Source: Bacteriovoracaceae bacterium
GTDB taxonomy: Bacteria; Bdellovibrionota; Bacteriovoracia; Bacteriovoracales; Bacteriovoracaceae
Direction of reading: 5' to 3'
Assembly: GCA_947377285.1 (NCBI GenBank)
Contig: CANCFT010000004.1
Span: forward strand, 90,075-154,074
DNA length: 64,000 nt
A program made the position numbers and the translations under genes. Under the pieces are notes generated by a model. It did not search any database. It was not told where the DNA came from and worked only from the letters and a program-made list of their open reading frames with translations. This document shows, piece by piece, positions 45,586 to 53,658 of this stretch. Every line of letters begins with the position of its first letter. Position 1 is the stretch's first letter.

Positions 45586-46794
45586 TCAAAAAGTCAGCTT
45601 ATTTTCAGCTTCGGCCATATAATCTCTAGTAATCGGCAAGGCATCTATCGATCGGGTAAGTTGAATTTGAAAATTCATAGTTCCCATATAGCGAAAATCT
45701 ACCTCACACCCGTAAAGATAAAACTCCCACATTTTACAAAAGCGTTCGTCGTAAATCTTAGAAGCTTCAACTCGTTTTTCTTGAAAACTCTTGGACCAAT
45801 TGGCAAGAGTGTGTGCATAGTGCATTCTTAAAATTTCAATGTCAGTTACCCATAACTTAGATTTTTCAATAATCGGCAATACTTCAGAAAGTGCAGGAGC
45901 ATAGCCTCCTGGAAAAATATATTTTCTTAGCCAATCATTTGTCACACCAGCTCCATCAACTCGTCCGATAGAATGAATAAGTGCAACACCATCAGGTTTT
46001 AATAGTGATTGAATTTTTTTGAAAAATTCTTTGTAATGAGGTGTTCCGACATGCTCGAACATTCCAATTGAAACGATACGATCGTAAGTTTCAGTTTCAT
46101 CGCGATAATCGCGTAAAATAAAACGGACTCGATGAGCTAATCCAAGGGCCGCGACACGTTCAGTGGCGAGTTTTTGTTGTTCGATTGAAAGTGTAACTCC
46201 AGTGACGTCGACATCGGCAATAGTCGCAAGATAAATCGCCATCCCCCCCCAGCCTGAACCAATATCTAAAATTTTCATACCTGGTTTCAGGAAAAGTTTA
46301 GCAGCAATATGCCGCTTTTTATTTATCTGTGCTTCATCGATAGAATTAGTCAGGTCACTAAAATAGGCACAAGAGTATTGCCGATCTTTATCCAAAAATA
46401 AGTCATATAATTTTTCTGACAAATCGTAGTGATGGGCCACATTATCGAGAGATTTTTTTAGTGGATTGTGCTGATGGAAAAATTGTAAAATGGGAGCAAG
46501 ACGATTTCTAAGAGCTGAAAAAGGCAAATTATCACTACTCATATTTATGGCAAAAACTTCTAATAAGTCATAGATAGTTCCATTTTCAACAGTTAGGGAG
46601 CCATCCATGTACAACTCACCAAAATAGAGATCGCTATTTAAAGTCATCTTCCATTCAGCTCCGAGCGTATGCAATTTCATTGTCGCGGAAGGCTTCGTTC
46701 CTATTTTTCCAAATTCAAGGCGTTTCCCTTGATAATTAATATATGTGAGATGACCAATTTTAATGATTCGATTTAATAGTGGTGAAAGTAACAC
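45586..46794 (-). CDS. cfa: Cyclopropane-fatty-acyl-phospholipid synthase family
   Basis: 402 residues from a GTG with AGGAG five bases upstream. N-terminal lipid-binding part (1-115), then NVAHHYDLSEKLYDLFLD, SAM motif ILDIGSGWGGMAIYLA (about 173-188), GVTLSIEQQKLA, and the conserved HSIGR in LIHSIGRVDG, all typical of Cfa. It methylenates unsaturated acyl chains of membrane phospholipids at the inner membrane. Convergent with tatA, 31 bases between the stops. Upstream is an EamA-type transporter, 53 bases away on the same strand. Confidence 0.92.
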   Translation of the reverse strand: MLLSPLLNRIIKIGHLTYINYQGKRLEFGKIGTKPSATMKLHTLGAEWKMTLNSDLYFGELYMDGSLTVENGTIYDLLEVFAINMSSDNLPFSALRNRLAPILQFFHQHNPLKKSLDNVAHHYDLSEKLYDLFLDKDRQYSCAYFSDLTNSIDEAQINKKRHIAAKLFLKPGMKILDIGSGWGGMAIYLATIADVDVTGVTLSIEQQKLATERVAALGLAHRVRFILRDYRDETETYDRIVSIGMFEHVGTPHYKEFFKKIQSLLKPDGVALIHSIGRVDGAGVTNDWLRKYIFPGGYAPALSEVLPIIEKSKLWVTDIEILRMHYAHTLANWSKSFQEKRVEASKIYDERFCKMWEFYLYGCEVDFRYMGTMNFQIQLTRSIDALPITRDYMAEAENKLTF

Positions 46795-46847
46795 GTGAAC
46801 TCCTGATATTTTATATTTATTGGATTATCTTAAACTAACTTTCCTTA

Positions 46848-47666
46848 TCAAGTCCCATTTAAAAAAATGGTGCCTAATAAAATAATAATTATACCTAAAA
46901 CACGTTGAAGTGATATTACTTCAGAAAATACAATTGCTCCACCCAAAACTGCAATCGCACTAGCGACAGAAAGTTGTACCGGCACAATCACGGCGGCCCG
47001 GCCTTTTTGAAAAGCTATCTGAATAACAATTAATCCAAAAACATTGGCAATCATCATAAAAGGAAAAATAGGATTCAGGATAAAAGAAAGTGATTGAAGA
47101 ACTTGCCCCGTTTTTGCTAGATAAGCCGTCATAAGTTCAGTTAAAATTGCCCCACATCCAAATCCAATTCCAACGATCACAGCAAGATTTATTTCAAGAT
47201 TTTGATTTTTTTTATTAAAATAAAGGAGAAGAGCAGACAACAGAATTAAAAAAGTAATAAGCGAGTACAAATTAGTCCAATGAATCTCAACAGGTGCTAT
47301 CGATTTTGCACCAAATGACAGAAGGACGGCACCGATTACGGTAAGTGCTATACCAACTCCTTCATATTTAGATAAGCGTTCATTTAAAAAGATGACGGTC
47401 AATAATACTAAAAACAAATCTCCAATCGACATTAATGGCTCTACTAAGCTTATCTCTCCAAGGTCAGATGCTTTAATAAATAAAATCCAGCCGCCAATTA
47501 TACTGAGCATTCCTAAATGCCATTTCCAATTGCTAAAAAGATTTTTTAAAACCACAAGATTTAAACTCGGTCCATTTTTTGGCAAAGAATCAGCGCTTAT
47601 TTTCCATAAAAAATATCCTAGCTGAGTTAAAAATGCGGCCAAAATAGTAACGAGTATAATTTGCAA
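46848..47666 (-). CDS. EamA/DMT-family transporter
   Basis: 272 residues from a TTG with AAGGAA upstream. Nine to ten transmembrane segments in two homologous halves, with the EamA half-pattern: ...LFLVLLTVIFLNERLSKYEGVGIALTVIGAVLL and ...VQLSVASAIAVLGGAIVFSEVISLQRVLGIIIILLGTIFL. Transports small metabolites of unknown identity. Lies 53 bases from cfa and 20 from the pldA copy 2 gene on the same strand, so these minus-strand genes may share a transcript. Confidence 0.85.
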   Translation of the reverse strand: MQIILVTILAAFLTQLGYFLWKISADSLPKNGPSLNLVVLKNLFSNWKWHLGMLSIIGGWILFIKASDLGEISLVEPLMSIGDLFLVLLTVIFLNERLSKYEGVGIALTVIGAVLLSFGAKSIAPVEIHWTNLYSLITFLILLSALLLYFNKKNQNLEINLAVIVGIGFGCGAILTELMTAYLAKTGQVLQSLSFILNPIFPFMMIANVFGLIVIQIAFQKGRAAVIVPVQLSVASAIAVLGGAIVFSEVISLQRVLGIIIILLGTIFLNGT

Positions 47667-47685
47667 AACATTTCCTTAGTCATTC

Positions 47686-48486
47686 TTAAATATTGTATGA
47701 AATTCCAAAATACAGACTCTTTTTAATGCGTTTATATGAACGAAGATATTCACCATAGCCGTAGAAAGCCTGTGTATAAAAATCAAAAGGAGTTTGGTAT
47801 TTCTGCTTTAGAATATTAAAAAGATCGAGATGATGCTCAAAAATAAAAGTAAAATCTTTCATCTGATGACTCGTTCCTTTTCTAACAGTTAGTTCAACTT
47901 TGGGCTGAAGAAATTGTTTAAGGTAAGTAGTCGTGAGTTTCAACTCGCTAAAGCCCATGGTGCGATCGATATCTGGATTATATTTTTTATCTAAACTGCT
48001 ATACCAAATCTTAAAAGCGACTTTAAATTGGTCTTGATAAAATGAATAGTGGGTCGTGAGATAAATTCGATCCCATTCACGATGTTGACTGTCAAAGATT
48101 TTACCAAGTCCATCCGACTCATGTTCAAAGCCAGCTTGCAAGAGCAGAGGAATGCTATAGACGTTATGAAAATCATAAATATAAAAAACTTCAGGGTTAA
48201 AATTTGTATACAGATAATTTTCATCATTCCCACTAGTGTCACTTGGAACCCATATCGACTTTTGAGAATAAGCAAAATAGATATTATAATTGAGCTCTGG
48301 CTCAGATTTTGAATTTACTAACAATGGAATTTTAGCACTAACAGCAAAGTAATTTTTATTTGAATTTTTTAAAAGATAAAGTGTTTTATAAGGTTGAAGT
48401 CCTGCTTCCGTCGCATTGACTTCACTAGAAAAACTAGTTGAATTAAAACAAAATATTAATAAAAAACTCGTTAATAGTATTCTCAT
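47686..48486 (-). CDS. OMPLA-type outer-membrane protein, paralogue with Asn-to-Asp change (PldA copy 2)
   Basis: 266 residues from the ATG at 48486 (frame reaches a TTG at 48498). Signal peptide (cleavage SFSS, about 21). Closely parallel to copy 1: YSQKSIWVPSDTSGNDENYL, NFNPEVFYIYDF, EHESDGLGK with His and Ser (about 122-124). The third residue of the triad is changed: REWDRIY has Asp where copy 1 and E. coli have Asn (about 139). Activity may be altered or lost. Its start overlaps or abuts the stop of the upstream MipA-like gene. Confidence 0.85.
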   Translation of the reverse strand: MRILLTSFLLIFCFNSTSFSSEVNATEAGLQPYKTLYLLKNSNKNYFAVSAKIPLLVNSKSEPELNYNIYFAYSQKSIWVPSDTSGNDENYLYTNFNPEVFYIYDFHNVYSIPLLLQAGFEHESDGLGKIFDSQHREWDRIYLTTHYSFYQDQFKVAFKIWYSSLDKKYNPDIDRTMGFSELKLTTTYLKQFLQPKVELTVRKGTSHQMKDFTFIFEHHLDLFNILKQKYQTPFDFYTQAFYGYGEYLRSYKRIKKSLYFGISYNI

Positions 48487-48490
48487 GCGA

Positions 48491-49255
48491 TTAATCAATA
48501 TCCTTAGTAAGTGTCAGAGAAAAAGCGAATGAAGCATTTTGATTTATAGCAAATTGAGCATTTTGATTTTGATTTCCCAAAACTTTAAAATAATAAAATT
48601 TTGCCAAAGTATAAAAACGGTCTACGAATTCTGGAATTTGCAAATTAACCCCTGTGGAAAAATCAGTAATGCCAAAGCGATGAGAACCTTTACCGTAATA
48701 ATAATTATTATTTTTCATATCACCGGCCCCTAGAGTAACAAATAGATTTGGCTCTAAAAGTTTAAAAGTAAAAAGTTTCAACTGCCCTTCCACGGCTGCA
48801 TAATTACCATGATAAGTGATAAGATCCCTATCATACTCGAGCGCCAGCTCTCCAATATAATTTTGATGATATGTTGGAAAGTAATATTCCAGACGATTAG
48901 ACCATTCGAAGGATTGTTTACGAAGGGGAAATTTGTTCTTAATTGTTGTATTGACTGGAAAAAATGGCCCATTATGGATAGCGACAAGCCTAGAGCGAAC
49001 CATCAACTGGTCGGAAATTAGAAAATTTTTAAAACTAATCGCATCTCCCACAAATTCCCAATTTTCATTTATAAATTTAAAATCAATGATAGGGTCGAGC
49101 TGAAAATCACGGTAAATAATAACTCCACGATTTTCAATCAGCGATGAATATTGCAAACCTAAATTAATGTCGCGAATTAAAAATGAATCAAGCGCCCATG
49201 AATAACTTTGAAAAATAATCATTAATAGTAAAATAAGAATTGTATTTTTTTTCAT
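48491..49255 (-). CDS. MipA/OmpV-like outer-membrane beta-barrel
   Basis: 254 residues from the ATG at 49255 (frame open to 49378, overlapping the divergent gene). Signal peptide (cleavage SWAL, about 20). Alternating aromatic beta strands throughout. ELALEYDRDLITYHGNYA, NNNYYYGKGSHRFG and FSTGVNLQIPEF resemble the late strands of MipA/OmpV proteins, which contact peptidoglycan synthesis factors. Confidence is moderate as OmpV has other typical signatures not seen here. It ends 5 bases before the pldA copy 2 ATG. Confidence 0.55.
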   Translation of the reverse strand: MKKNTILILLLMIIFQSYSWALDSFLIRDINLGLQYSSLIENRGVIIYRDFQLDPIIDFKFINENWEFVGDAISFKNFLISDQLMVRSRLVAIHNGPFFPVNTTIKNKFPLRKQSFEWSNRLEYYFPTYHQNYIGELALEYDRDLITYHGNYAAVEGQLKLFTFKLLEPNLFVTLGAGDMKNNNYYYGKGSHRFGITDFSTGVNLQIPEFVDRFYTLAKFYYFKVLGNQNQNAQFAINQNASFAFSLTLTKDID

Positions 49256-49274
49256 AATTACATAAGCTTTTTTT

Positions 49275-49619
49275 ATGACTTTTAATTTAATAAAACTTTG
49301 TTCACTATTAAGCACCCTACTTGCAATATTCACCTTGATATATTTACGAGTCGTGTACAAAAACGAATTCAAAACCAAACAGATGTCTAAATCAGCCTAT
49401 GTCCTATTAGTCGCTTTTTTCTTACAGGCAATCAGTCTACTTTCATTTGCCTTTTTTAGTTTCCAAACGTCTCACTTTATTATCGGCTCTGTACTTATTT
49501 TGTCAGTACTAAGCCCCTATATCCTAGGTCGAGTCATCAAAGATTTTGATAAAGTTAACTACTTTATTTATCTCCAAATTATTATTTTCTCACTAGATCT
49601 TGTACTTATTAATTTTTAA
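49275..49619 (+). CDS. Small four-helix membrane protein
   Basis: 114 residues, about four hydrophobic helices (6-23, 41-62, 66-88, 95-112) with short charged turns. No signal motif or family recognised. Starts 20 bases from the divergent MipA-like gene and its TAA shares TTAA with the convergent hydrolase stop. No clear ribosome-binding site. The membrane profile across the frame makes it likely real. Confidence 0.5.
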   Translation: MTFNLIKLCSLLSTLLAIFTLIYLRVVYKNEFKTKQMSKSAYVLLVAFFLQAISLLSFAFFSFQTSHFIIGSVLILSVLSPYILGRVIKDFDKVNYFIYLQIIIFSLDLVLINF

Positions 49620-50398
49620 TTTTTAAAAAAATTAATTGTCTTACTGAGAATGACATCTTGCTCGTTATCTAGAGTAATCAAATGATAACTATTCTCTAGT
49701 AACACTAATTCTTTTTTTTCTGAATGGCAGTTATTGTAAACGAAATGTGCACTTTTTGTACTAGTTAAATCATCTCGTTTTGAATGAATGACTATGACAG
49801 GCGAAGTACATTTTTTAATATGCTTTCTCATATATTTTCCAGTTCTCAGCATTTCGTGAACACAACTCAATGGAAAAAAGGAAAGCAACGTCTTATCTTC
49901 CTTTAATTTCTTTTTTATTTTTTCGCGGGTTTTGTCATTTTTCACACCGAAGGGGCCCGATTCAGGAAACATATAAAAATAACGGATCATTGTGTGAAGT
50001 CCAATGGGTAAAAAAATTCTAGTCCATGGTAGGGCCCAGCCATCTAGATATAAAGTCGTTGAAAGAGCCGCAACTCCCGCAACCTTTTTACGTTCTTCGG
50101 CTACAATGATACTTAAGATTGCCCCAAGACAGATTCCAGAAACAAAAACCTGATCATATTTTTTATCTAGTTTATCGAATTCATCTAGTGCAAATTTCTT
50201 CCATTTTTCCCAGTCTACTTTTCGCAACTCATTCATGCCAATACAATGACCGGGAATAACTGGGGCGACAATATCGTAGCCGGCTTCATAAAGTCCGAGT
50301 CCAAATTTATGTAACTCCCGAGGATGCCCGGTCATACCGTGCAATAAAAGAACTACTTTTTTAGACTCAGGATGATTATATTCAAAACTATCTGACAC
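49616..50398 (-). CDS. Alpha/beta hydrolase with Cys at nucleophile position
   Basis: 260 residues from a GTG that overlaps the aminotransferase stop (TAGTG). LLLHGMTGHPRE (17-28) gives the oxyanion HG, VSGICLGAILS has Cys90 where most hydrolases have Ser (G-x-S-x-G), Asp in IHSKRDD (about 211) and His239 in NSYHLITLD. Est30-like or dienelactone-hydrolase-like. Cys nucleophiles occur in dienelactone hydrolase. No signal peptide. Third gene of an operon with a HAD phosphatase and a class III aminotransferase. Confidence 0.82.
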   Translation of the reverse strand: MSDSFEYNHPESKKVVLLLHGMTGHPRELHKFGLGLYEAGYDIVAPVIPGHCIGMNELRKVDWEKWKKFALDEFDKLDKKYDQVFVSGICLGAILSIIVAEERKKVAGVAALSTTLYLDGWALPWTRIFLPIGLHTMIRYFYMFPESGPFGVKNDKTREKIKKKLKEDKTLLSFFPLSCVHEMLRTGKYMRKHIKKCTSPVIVIHSKRDDLTSTKSAHFVYNNCHSEKKELVLLENSYHLITLDNEQDVILSKTINFFKN

Positions 50399-51786
50399 TA
50401 TTTACACCGTATAAATAATTGATCAAGCAACTCGATCGACATATCAATTTCTTCGTTTGTTATATAAAGTGAAGGTGCAATTGTAATGACGTTCTTTTTA
50501 TATCCGCCAACATCAATAACCAGTCCACATTTTTTTCCACGATACTCAAGGTCACCCTTGAGCCCTTCGTTCATAATTTTATCAATAATAGATTTGCTTG
50601 GAGTATAACCATCGGCTTCGCAGACCTCTGCTCTAAGTGCCAGTCCTAATCCATCAACGTCACCAATATTTTTATGTTTTTTCTGAAGGTCTTTTAATTG
50701 AGCAAGGAAATAAGCTCCCTTATCCATTACTAATTTTTCATGATCTACTTCTTCCAGCATAGTCATGACTTCCAAACCTGACCTTGTCCCCATTGGGTTT
50801 GAAGAAAAAGTTGAATGTGTTGATCCTGGTGGAAATTTTTCAGGTGTAATTAATTCGCCCTTGGCCCAGATTCCCGACAATGGGTTCATTCCATTGGTAA
50901 GTGCTTTTCCAAAAGTAATGATATCGGGAGTAACTCCGAAATGTTCCATCGCCCATAATTTTCCAGTTCGATAAAAGCCCATTTGAATTTCGTCACTAAC
51001 TAAAAGGATTTTATATCGGTCTAAGATTTTTTTCATTTCTTGAAAATAACCTTTGGGTGGTATGACATACCCACCAGTTCCTTGAATAGGTTCAGCAAAA
51101 AATGCCGTAAATTCGCATTCATTTGTTTTAACGTCTAAAAAAGATTGGTATTCAGTTTCAAAGTTTTTTTCAAATTGCTTTACGCAATATAAATTACAGT
51201 CTTCTACTTTTTTCCCATATGGGCATCTAAAACAATATGGATATGGAGTAAAATGAGCTCGGTCACTAAAATGCCCAAATCTTCTACGGTAGCGGTAACT
51301 TGAAGTTATTGCCGAAGCTCCAAGAGTTCTTCCATGGTATCCACCTTGATAGGCAAACATTAAGCTTTTCCCTGTGTGGTTTCTCACAATTTTTAATGCG
51401 TCTTCAACTGCCTGTGCTCCACCTACATTGAAATGGGTTCGTCCTTTAACACCAAAACGCTTTTCGGTAGCATCACCAATCTTTTTTGCCAACATAGATC
51501 GATCTGGATTTATAAATTGAGAAGCCAGTTGCGGCATAGTATCGATGGAATGTTTTAAAGAATTATTGATTCGCTCATTTTTATAACCAAAATTACAGGC
51601 CGAGTACCACATTTGAATATCTAAGTATTCGATGCCTTGTGAATCAATAACGAACGATCCATTAGCTTCGCGGAAAACTTTTGGAGGGGTCATGTAATGA
51701 ACGGTGTCGCCATGAGAGCAATATTCGTCATCAATTTTTAAAAGCTCTTCGTCTGAAATATTAATTGGCTTGTATGTTGTGTCCAT
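50398..51786 (-). CDS. Class III PLP aminotransferase
   Basis: 462 residues, AGGAG before the ATG. Gly-rich phosphate site THFNVGGAQAVEDALKI, YQGGYHGRTLGASA, VSDEIQMGFYRTG and PLP lysine in TFGKALTNG (about 290). A Cys cluster CFRCPYGKKVEDCNLYC (about 180-197) is as in the subgroup related to 4-aminobutyrate and archaeal omega-amino acid aminotransferases. Substrate not assignable. 17 bases after the HAD gene, and the stop overlaps the hydrolase start. Confidence 0.88.
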   Translation of the reverse strand: MDTTYKPINISDEELLKIDDEYCSHGDTVHYMTPPKVFREANGSFVIDSQGIEYLDIQMWYSACNFGYKNERINNSLKHSIDTMPQLASQFINPDRSMLAKKIGDATEKRFGVKGRTHFNVGGAQAVEDALKIVRNHTGKSLMFAYQGGYHGRTLGASAITSSYRYRRRFGHFSDRAHFTPYPYCFRCPYGKKVEDCNLYCVKQFEKNFETEYQSFLDVKTNECEFTAFFAEPIQGTGGYVIPPKGYFQEMKKILDRYKILLVSDEIQMGFYRTGKLWAMEHFGVTPDIITFGKALTNGMNPLSGIWAKGELITPEKFPPGSTHSTFSSNPMGTRSGLEVMTMLEEVDHEKLVMDKGAYFLAQLKDLQKKHKNIGDVDGLGLALRAEVCEADGYTPSKSIIDKIMNEGLKGDLEYRGKKCGLVIDVGGYKKNVITIAPSLYITNEEIDMSIELLDQLFIRCK

Positions 51787-51803
51787 AAGTTCTCCTAAAA
51801 TAA

Positions 51804-52451
51804 TTAGTTAAAAAGATGATTATTAATTTCTTGAAAATTAGTAAAAGGGATGTATTCTCGCCCGATTTCTTTGCACATATTTTGCAGCTTTCCTTTAGCG
51901 TATAAAACGTTCGCGAGTCTAGAAGCACATAGGTCTGATCGCCCGTCACCAATGTATAAAATATTTTTCTTTTGCTGCTCTAGAACAGAACATTTACACA
52001 TACCTGCTGCAACCAAGCATTTACCTGGATTTGACATTGGAAAATGAGTCGTAAGTTTGTTATTAATTAAGCTTAGCTGATTCGAAAAAGTAGCAGGCTG
52101 GTGAAGATTATATTTTTGAAAAATATTTTGAATGATAATATCAAAGCCATCACTAATAACGTAAAAAGGAATCTTCATTTCAAGAATTTTTTGATAAAAT
52201 GCCGGAAAGTTTTCATCAATTGTAACTTCGTTAATAAAATTATCTAAATCATTACTGGAAAAATTTTCAACACAGGCAATTTGTTTTTCCAGGCATTCTC
52301 GTGAACCTATCTTCCCAATTCTCCATTCTTCTTCGATGACTTCCCAATCAGAATGTGCGTGTTTTTCCAAGAGAGAGTCGATAGTATCTCTTTTGGTGAT
52401 CGTTCCATCAAAGTCGCAAAATATTGCGATATTATTTAAGTAATTTTTCAT
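51804..52451 (-). CDS. HAD-superfamily phosphatase (MtnX/SerB-like)
   Basis: 215 residues. HAD motif I FCDFDGTITKRD (Asp13, Asp15), motif II SDG in VISDGFD (about 99), motif III Lys in NPGK and motif IV GDGRSDLCAS (about 167-176). Capped like phosphoserine phosphatase and the MtnX phosphatase of methionine salvage. None of the other salvage genes is nearby, so the substrate is open. First gene of the minus-strand operon, followed 17 bases later by the aminotransferase. No ribosome-binding site near the ATG. Confidence 0.82.
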   Translation of the reverse strand: MKNYLNNIAIFCDFDGTITKRDTIDSLLEKHAHSDWEVIEEEWRIGKIGSRECLEKQIACVENFSSNDLDNFINEVTIDENFPAFYQKILEMKIPFYVISDGFDIIIQNIFQKYNLHQPATFSNQLSLINNKLTTHFPMSNPGKCLVAAGMCKCSVLEQQKKNILYIGDGRSDLCASRLANVLYAKGKLQNMCKEIGREYIPFTNFQEINNHLFN

Positions 52452-52611
52452 AATTAAGTGACTAATAATATTTTGAATTTAGGATGATGTAATTTTATTT
52501 TTACGCAGTAATGGTTTTGTAATACATCTAACTCAATTCCGATTTAGTAATATAATTTAACATTTTAAATGTAGAGTTTTCAGTTAGGGAATAATTTTAG
52601 CGGCCAAGGGC

Positions 52612-52674
52612 CAGGATGATCAGGATGATCAGGATGATCAGGATGATCAGGATGATCAGGATGATCAGGATGAT
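52612..52674. repeat. Seven 9-bp tandem units CAGGATGAT with regularly spaced GATC
   Basis: Seven exact copies of CAGGATGAT. The junctions create a GATC (within TGATCA) every 9 bases, six sites over 48 bases, in a non-coding gap. No start codon gives a coding reading of it. The perfect identity implies recent expansion. Confidence 0.9.
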
Positions 52675-52858
52675 AAAGATAAATTCATTACTCCACATCT
52701 CAATATTATTATATGTGAAATATACTATTTTTTCGCTAAATAACACAAATTATTGCCACGATAAATCTCTTTTATTTATTTAAATATTAAGATAAAGCAA
52801 GTAAGGCCTAAGAATCTCTAAGTAAAATTCATTAATTTTATTAAGATTTAATCCCTAT

Positions 52859-52864
52859 TATAAT
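52859..52864 (+). promoter_or_regulatory. Candidate -10 box for the gene at 52872
   Basis: TATAAT seven bases before the ATG at 52872, so transcription would begin at about the start codon (leaderless). No -35 match. Confidence 0.4.
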
Positions 52865-52871
52865 TATTAAA

Positions 52872-53150
52872 ATGATTGATATAAAACATGATCTCTTTAA
52901 AAATTTTTTAAGCCAACAGAAGCTTGGTCAAAAAAATGTGCATGCAAATATAGATCAATCAACGGTTGCTTCACCTGAGCAAAAATCAATGGGTGATCTT
53001 CAAAATGAGAGTCAGGAAAGTAAGGAGCAAAAAAAGAAAAATAACTTATTAGAGAATAAAAAATTCACTAAAATTGTTCTAGAAGAAAACTCCTCAAAAA
53101 AAAATCTGCCAATAGAACGTGACGCGATGAAACTTTTAAAAGTCTTATAG
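52872..53150 (+). CDS. Small charged hypothetical protein
   Basis: 92 residues, Lys/Gln/Glu/Asn-rich with no hydrophobic segment. Predicted mostly helical or disordered with a KKKNNLLENKKF core. No family recognised and no ribosome-binding site, but a TATAAT is well placed for a leaderless transcript. The adjacent EVE gene starts 50 bases on. It may be real but is weakly supported. Confidence 0.4.
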   Translation: MIDIKHDLFKNFLSQQKLGQKNVHANIDQSTVASPEQKSMGDLQNESQESKEQKKKNNLLENKKFTKIVLEENSSKKNLPIERDAMKLLKVL

Positions 53151-53199
53151 TAAATTTTTTGTTAGACTGACACCAAAATTACATGTTTTGGAGAATTTT

Positions 53200-53658
53200 G
53201 TGAAATATTGGCTTATGAAAAGTGAACCTGATGTTTTTTCAATTGATACATTAAAATCTAAAAATACTTCTGGATGGGATGGTGTGAGAAATTACATGGC
53301 CCGAAATTATATGCGCGATAATATGAAGATGGGAGACCTCATCTTTTTTTATCACTCTAGTTGCGAAATTCCAGGAATTGCTGGGATAGCTAAAGTAAGT
53401 CGTGAATCACATCCAGACCCTACACAATTTGATTCAAAAAGTGATTACTTTGACCCCAAAGCAACGAAAGAAACACCTAGATGGTTTATGGTAGATGTAG
53501 AATTTGTAGAAAAATTTACAAGTATCATTACATTATCGACATTAAAATCTATTAAAGAATTAGAAAAAATGCCTCTAGTTCAAAAAGGATCTAGATTATC
53601 TATAAACCCCGTAACAGAACAAGAATTTCAAACAATCATTAGTTTAAAAAATTCTTAA
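53200..53658 (+). CDS. EVE-domain protein
   Basis: 152 residues from the GTG at 53200, with GGAG six bases upstream; an in-frame TTG lies at 53188. KYWLMKSEPDVFSIDTL opens the domain, followed by WDGVRNYMARNYMRD, GDLIFFYHSS and IAGIAKVSRESHPDPTQF, the standard EVE signature (PUA-like fold). EVE domains recognise modified bases in DNA or RNA, often in modification-dependent restriction. Here it is a stand-alone domain with no nuclease partner. Its stop shares TTAA with the TonB-like gene. Confidence 0.9.
   Translation: MKYWLMKSEPDVFSIDTLKSKNTSGWDGVRNYMARNYMRDNMKMGDLIFFYHSSCEIPGIAGIAKVSRESHPDPTQFDSKSDYFDPKATKETPRWFMVDVEFVEKFTSIITLSTLKSIKELEKMPLVQKGSRLSINPVTEQEFQTIISLKNS

Larger units (their letters stand above)
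52452..52871. other. Intergenic region with GATC tandem repeat
   Basis: 420 bases between the HAD gene and the small gene at 52872. Contains a 9-base tandem repeat at 52612-52674 (separate entry), a short GGCCAAGGGCC hairpin just before it (52602-52612), and a TATAAT 7 bases upstream of 52872. No further ORF with support. Confidence 0.6.

Noticed and set aside
52602..52740. Possible coding reading of the CAGGATGAT repeat (Gln-Asp-Asp)
   Set aside because: An in-frame TAG lies just upstream with no acceptable start codon, so it is unlikely to be translated.
53200..53658. EVE protein as part of a restriction or defence system
   Set aside because: No nuclease or methyltransferase gene is adjacent, and neighbours are an ExbB/ExbD operon. 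Stand-alone EVE proteins are common.
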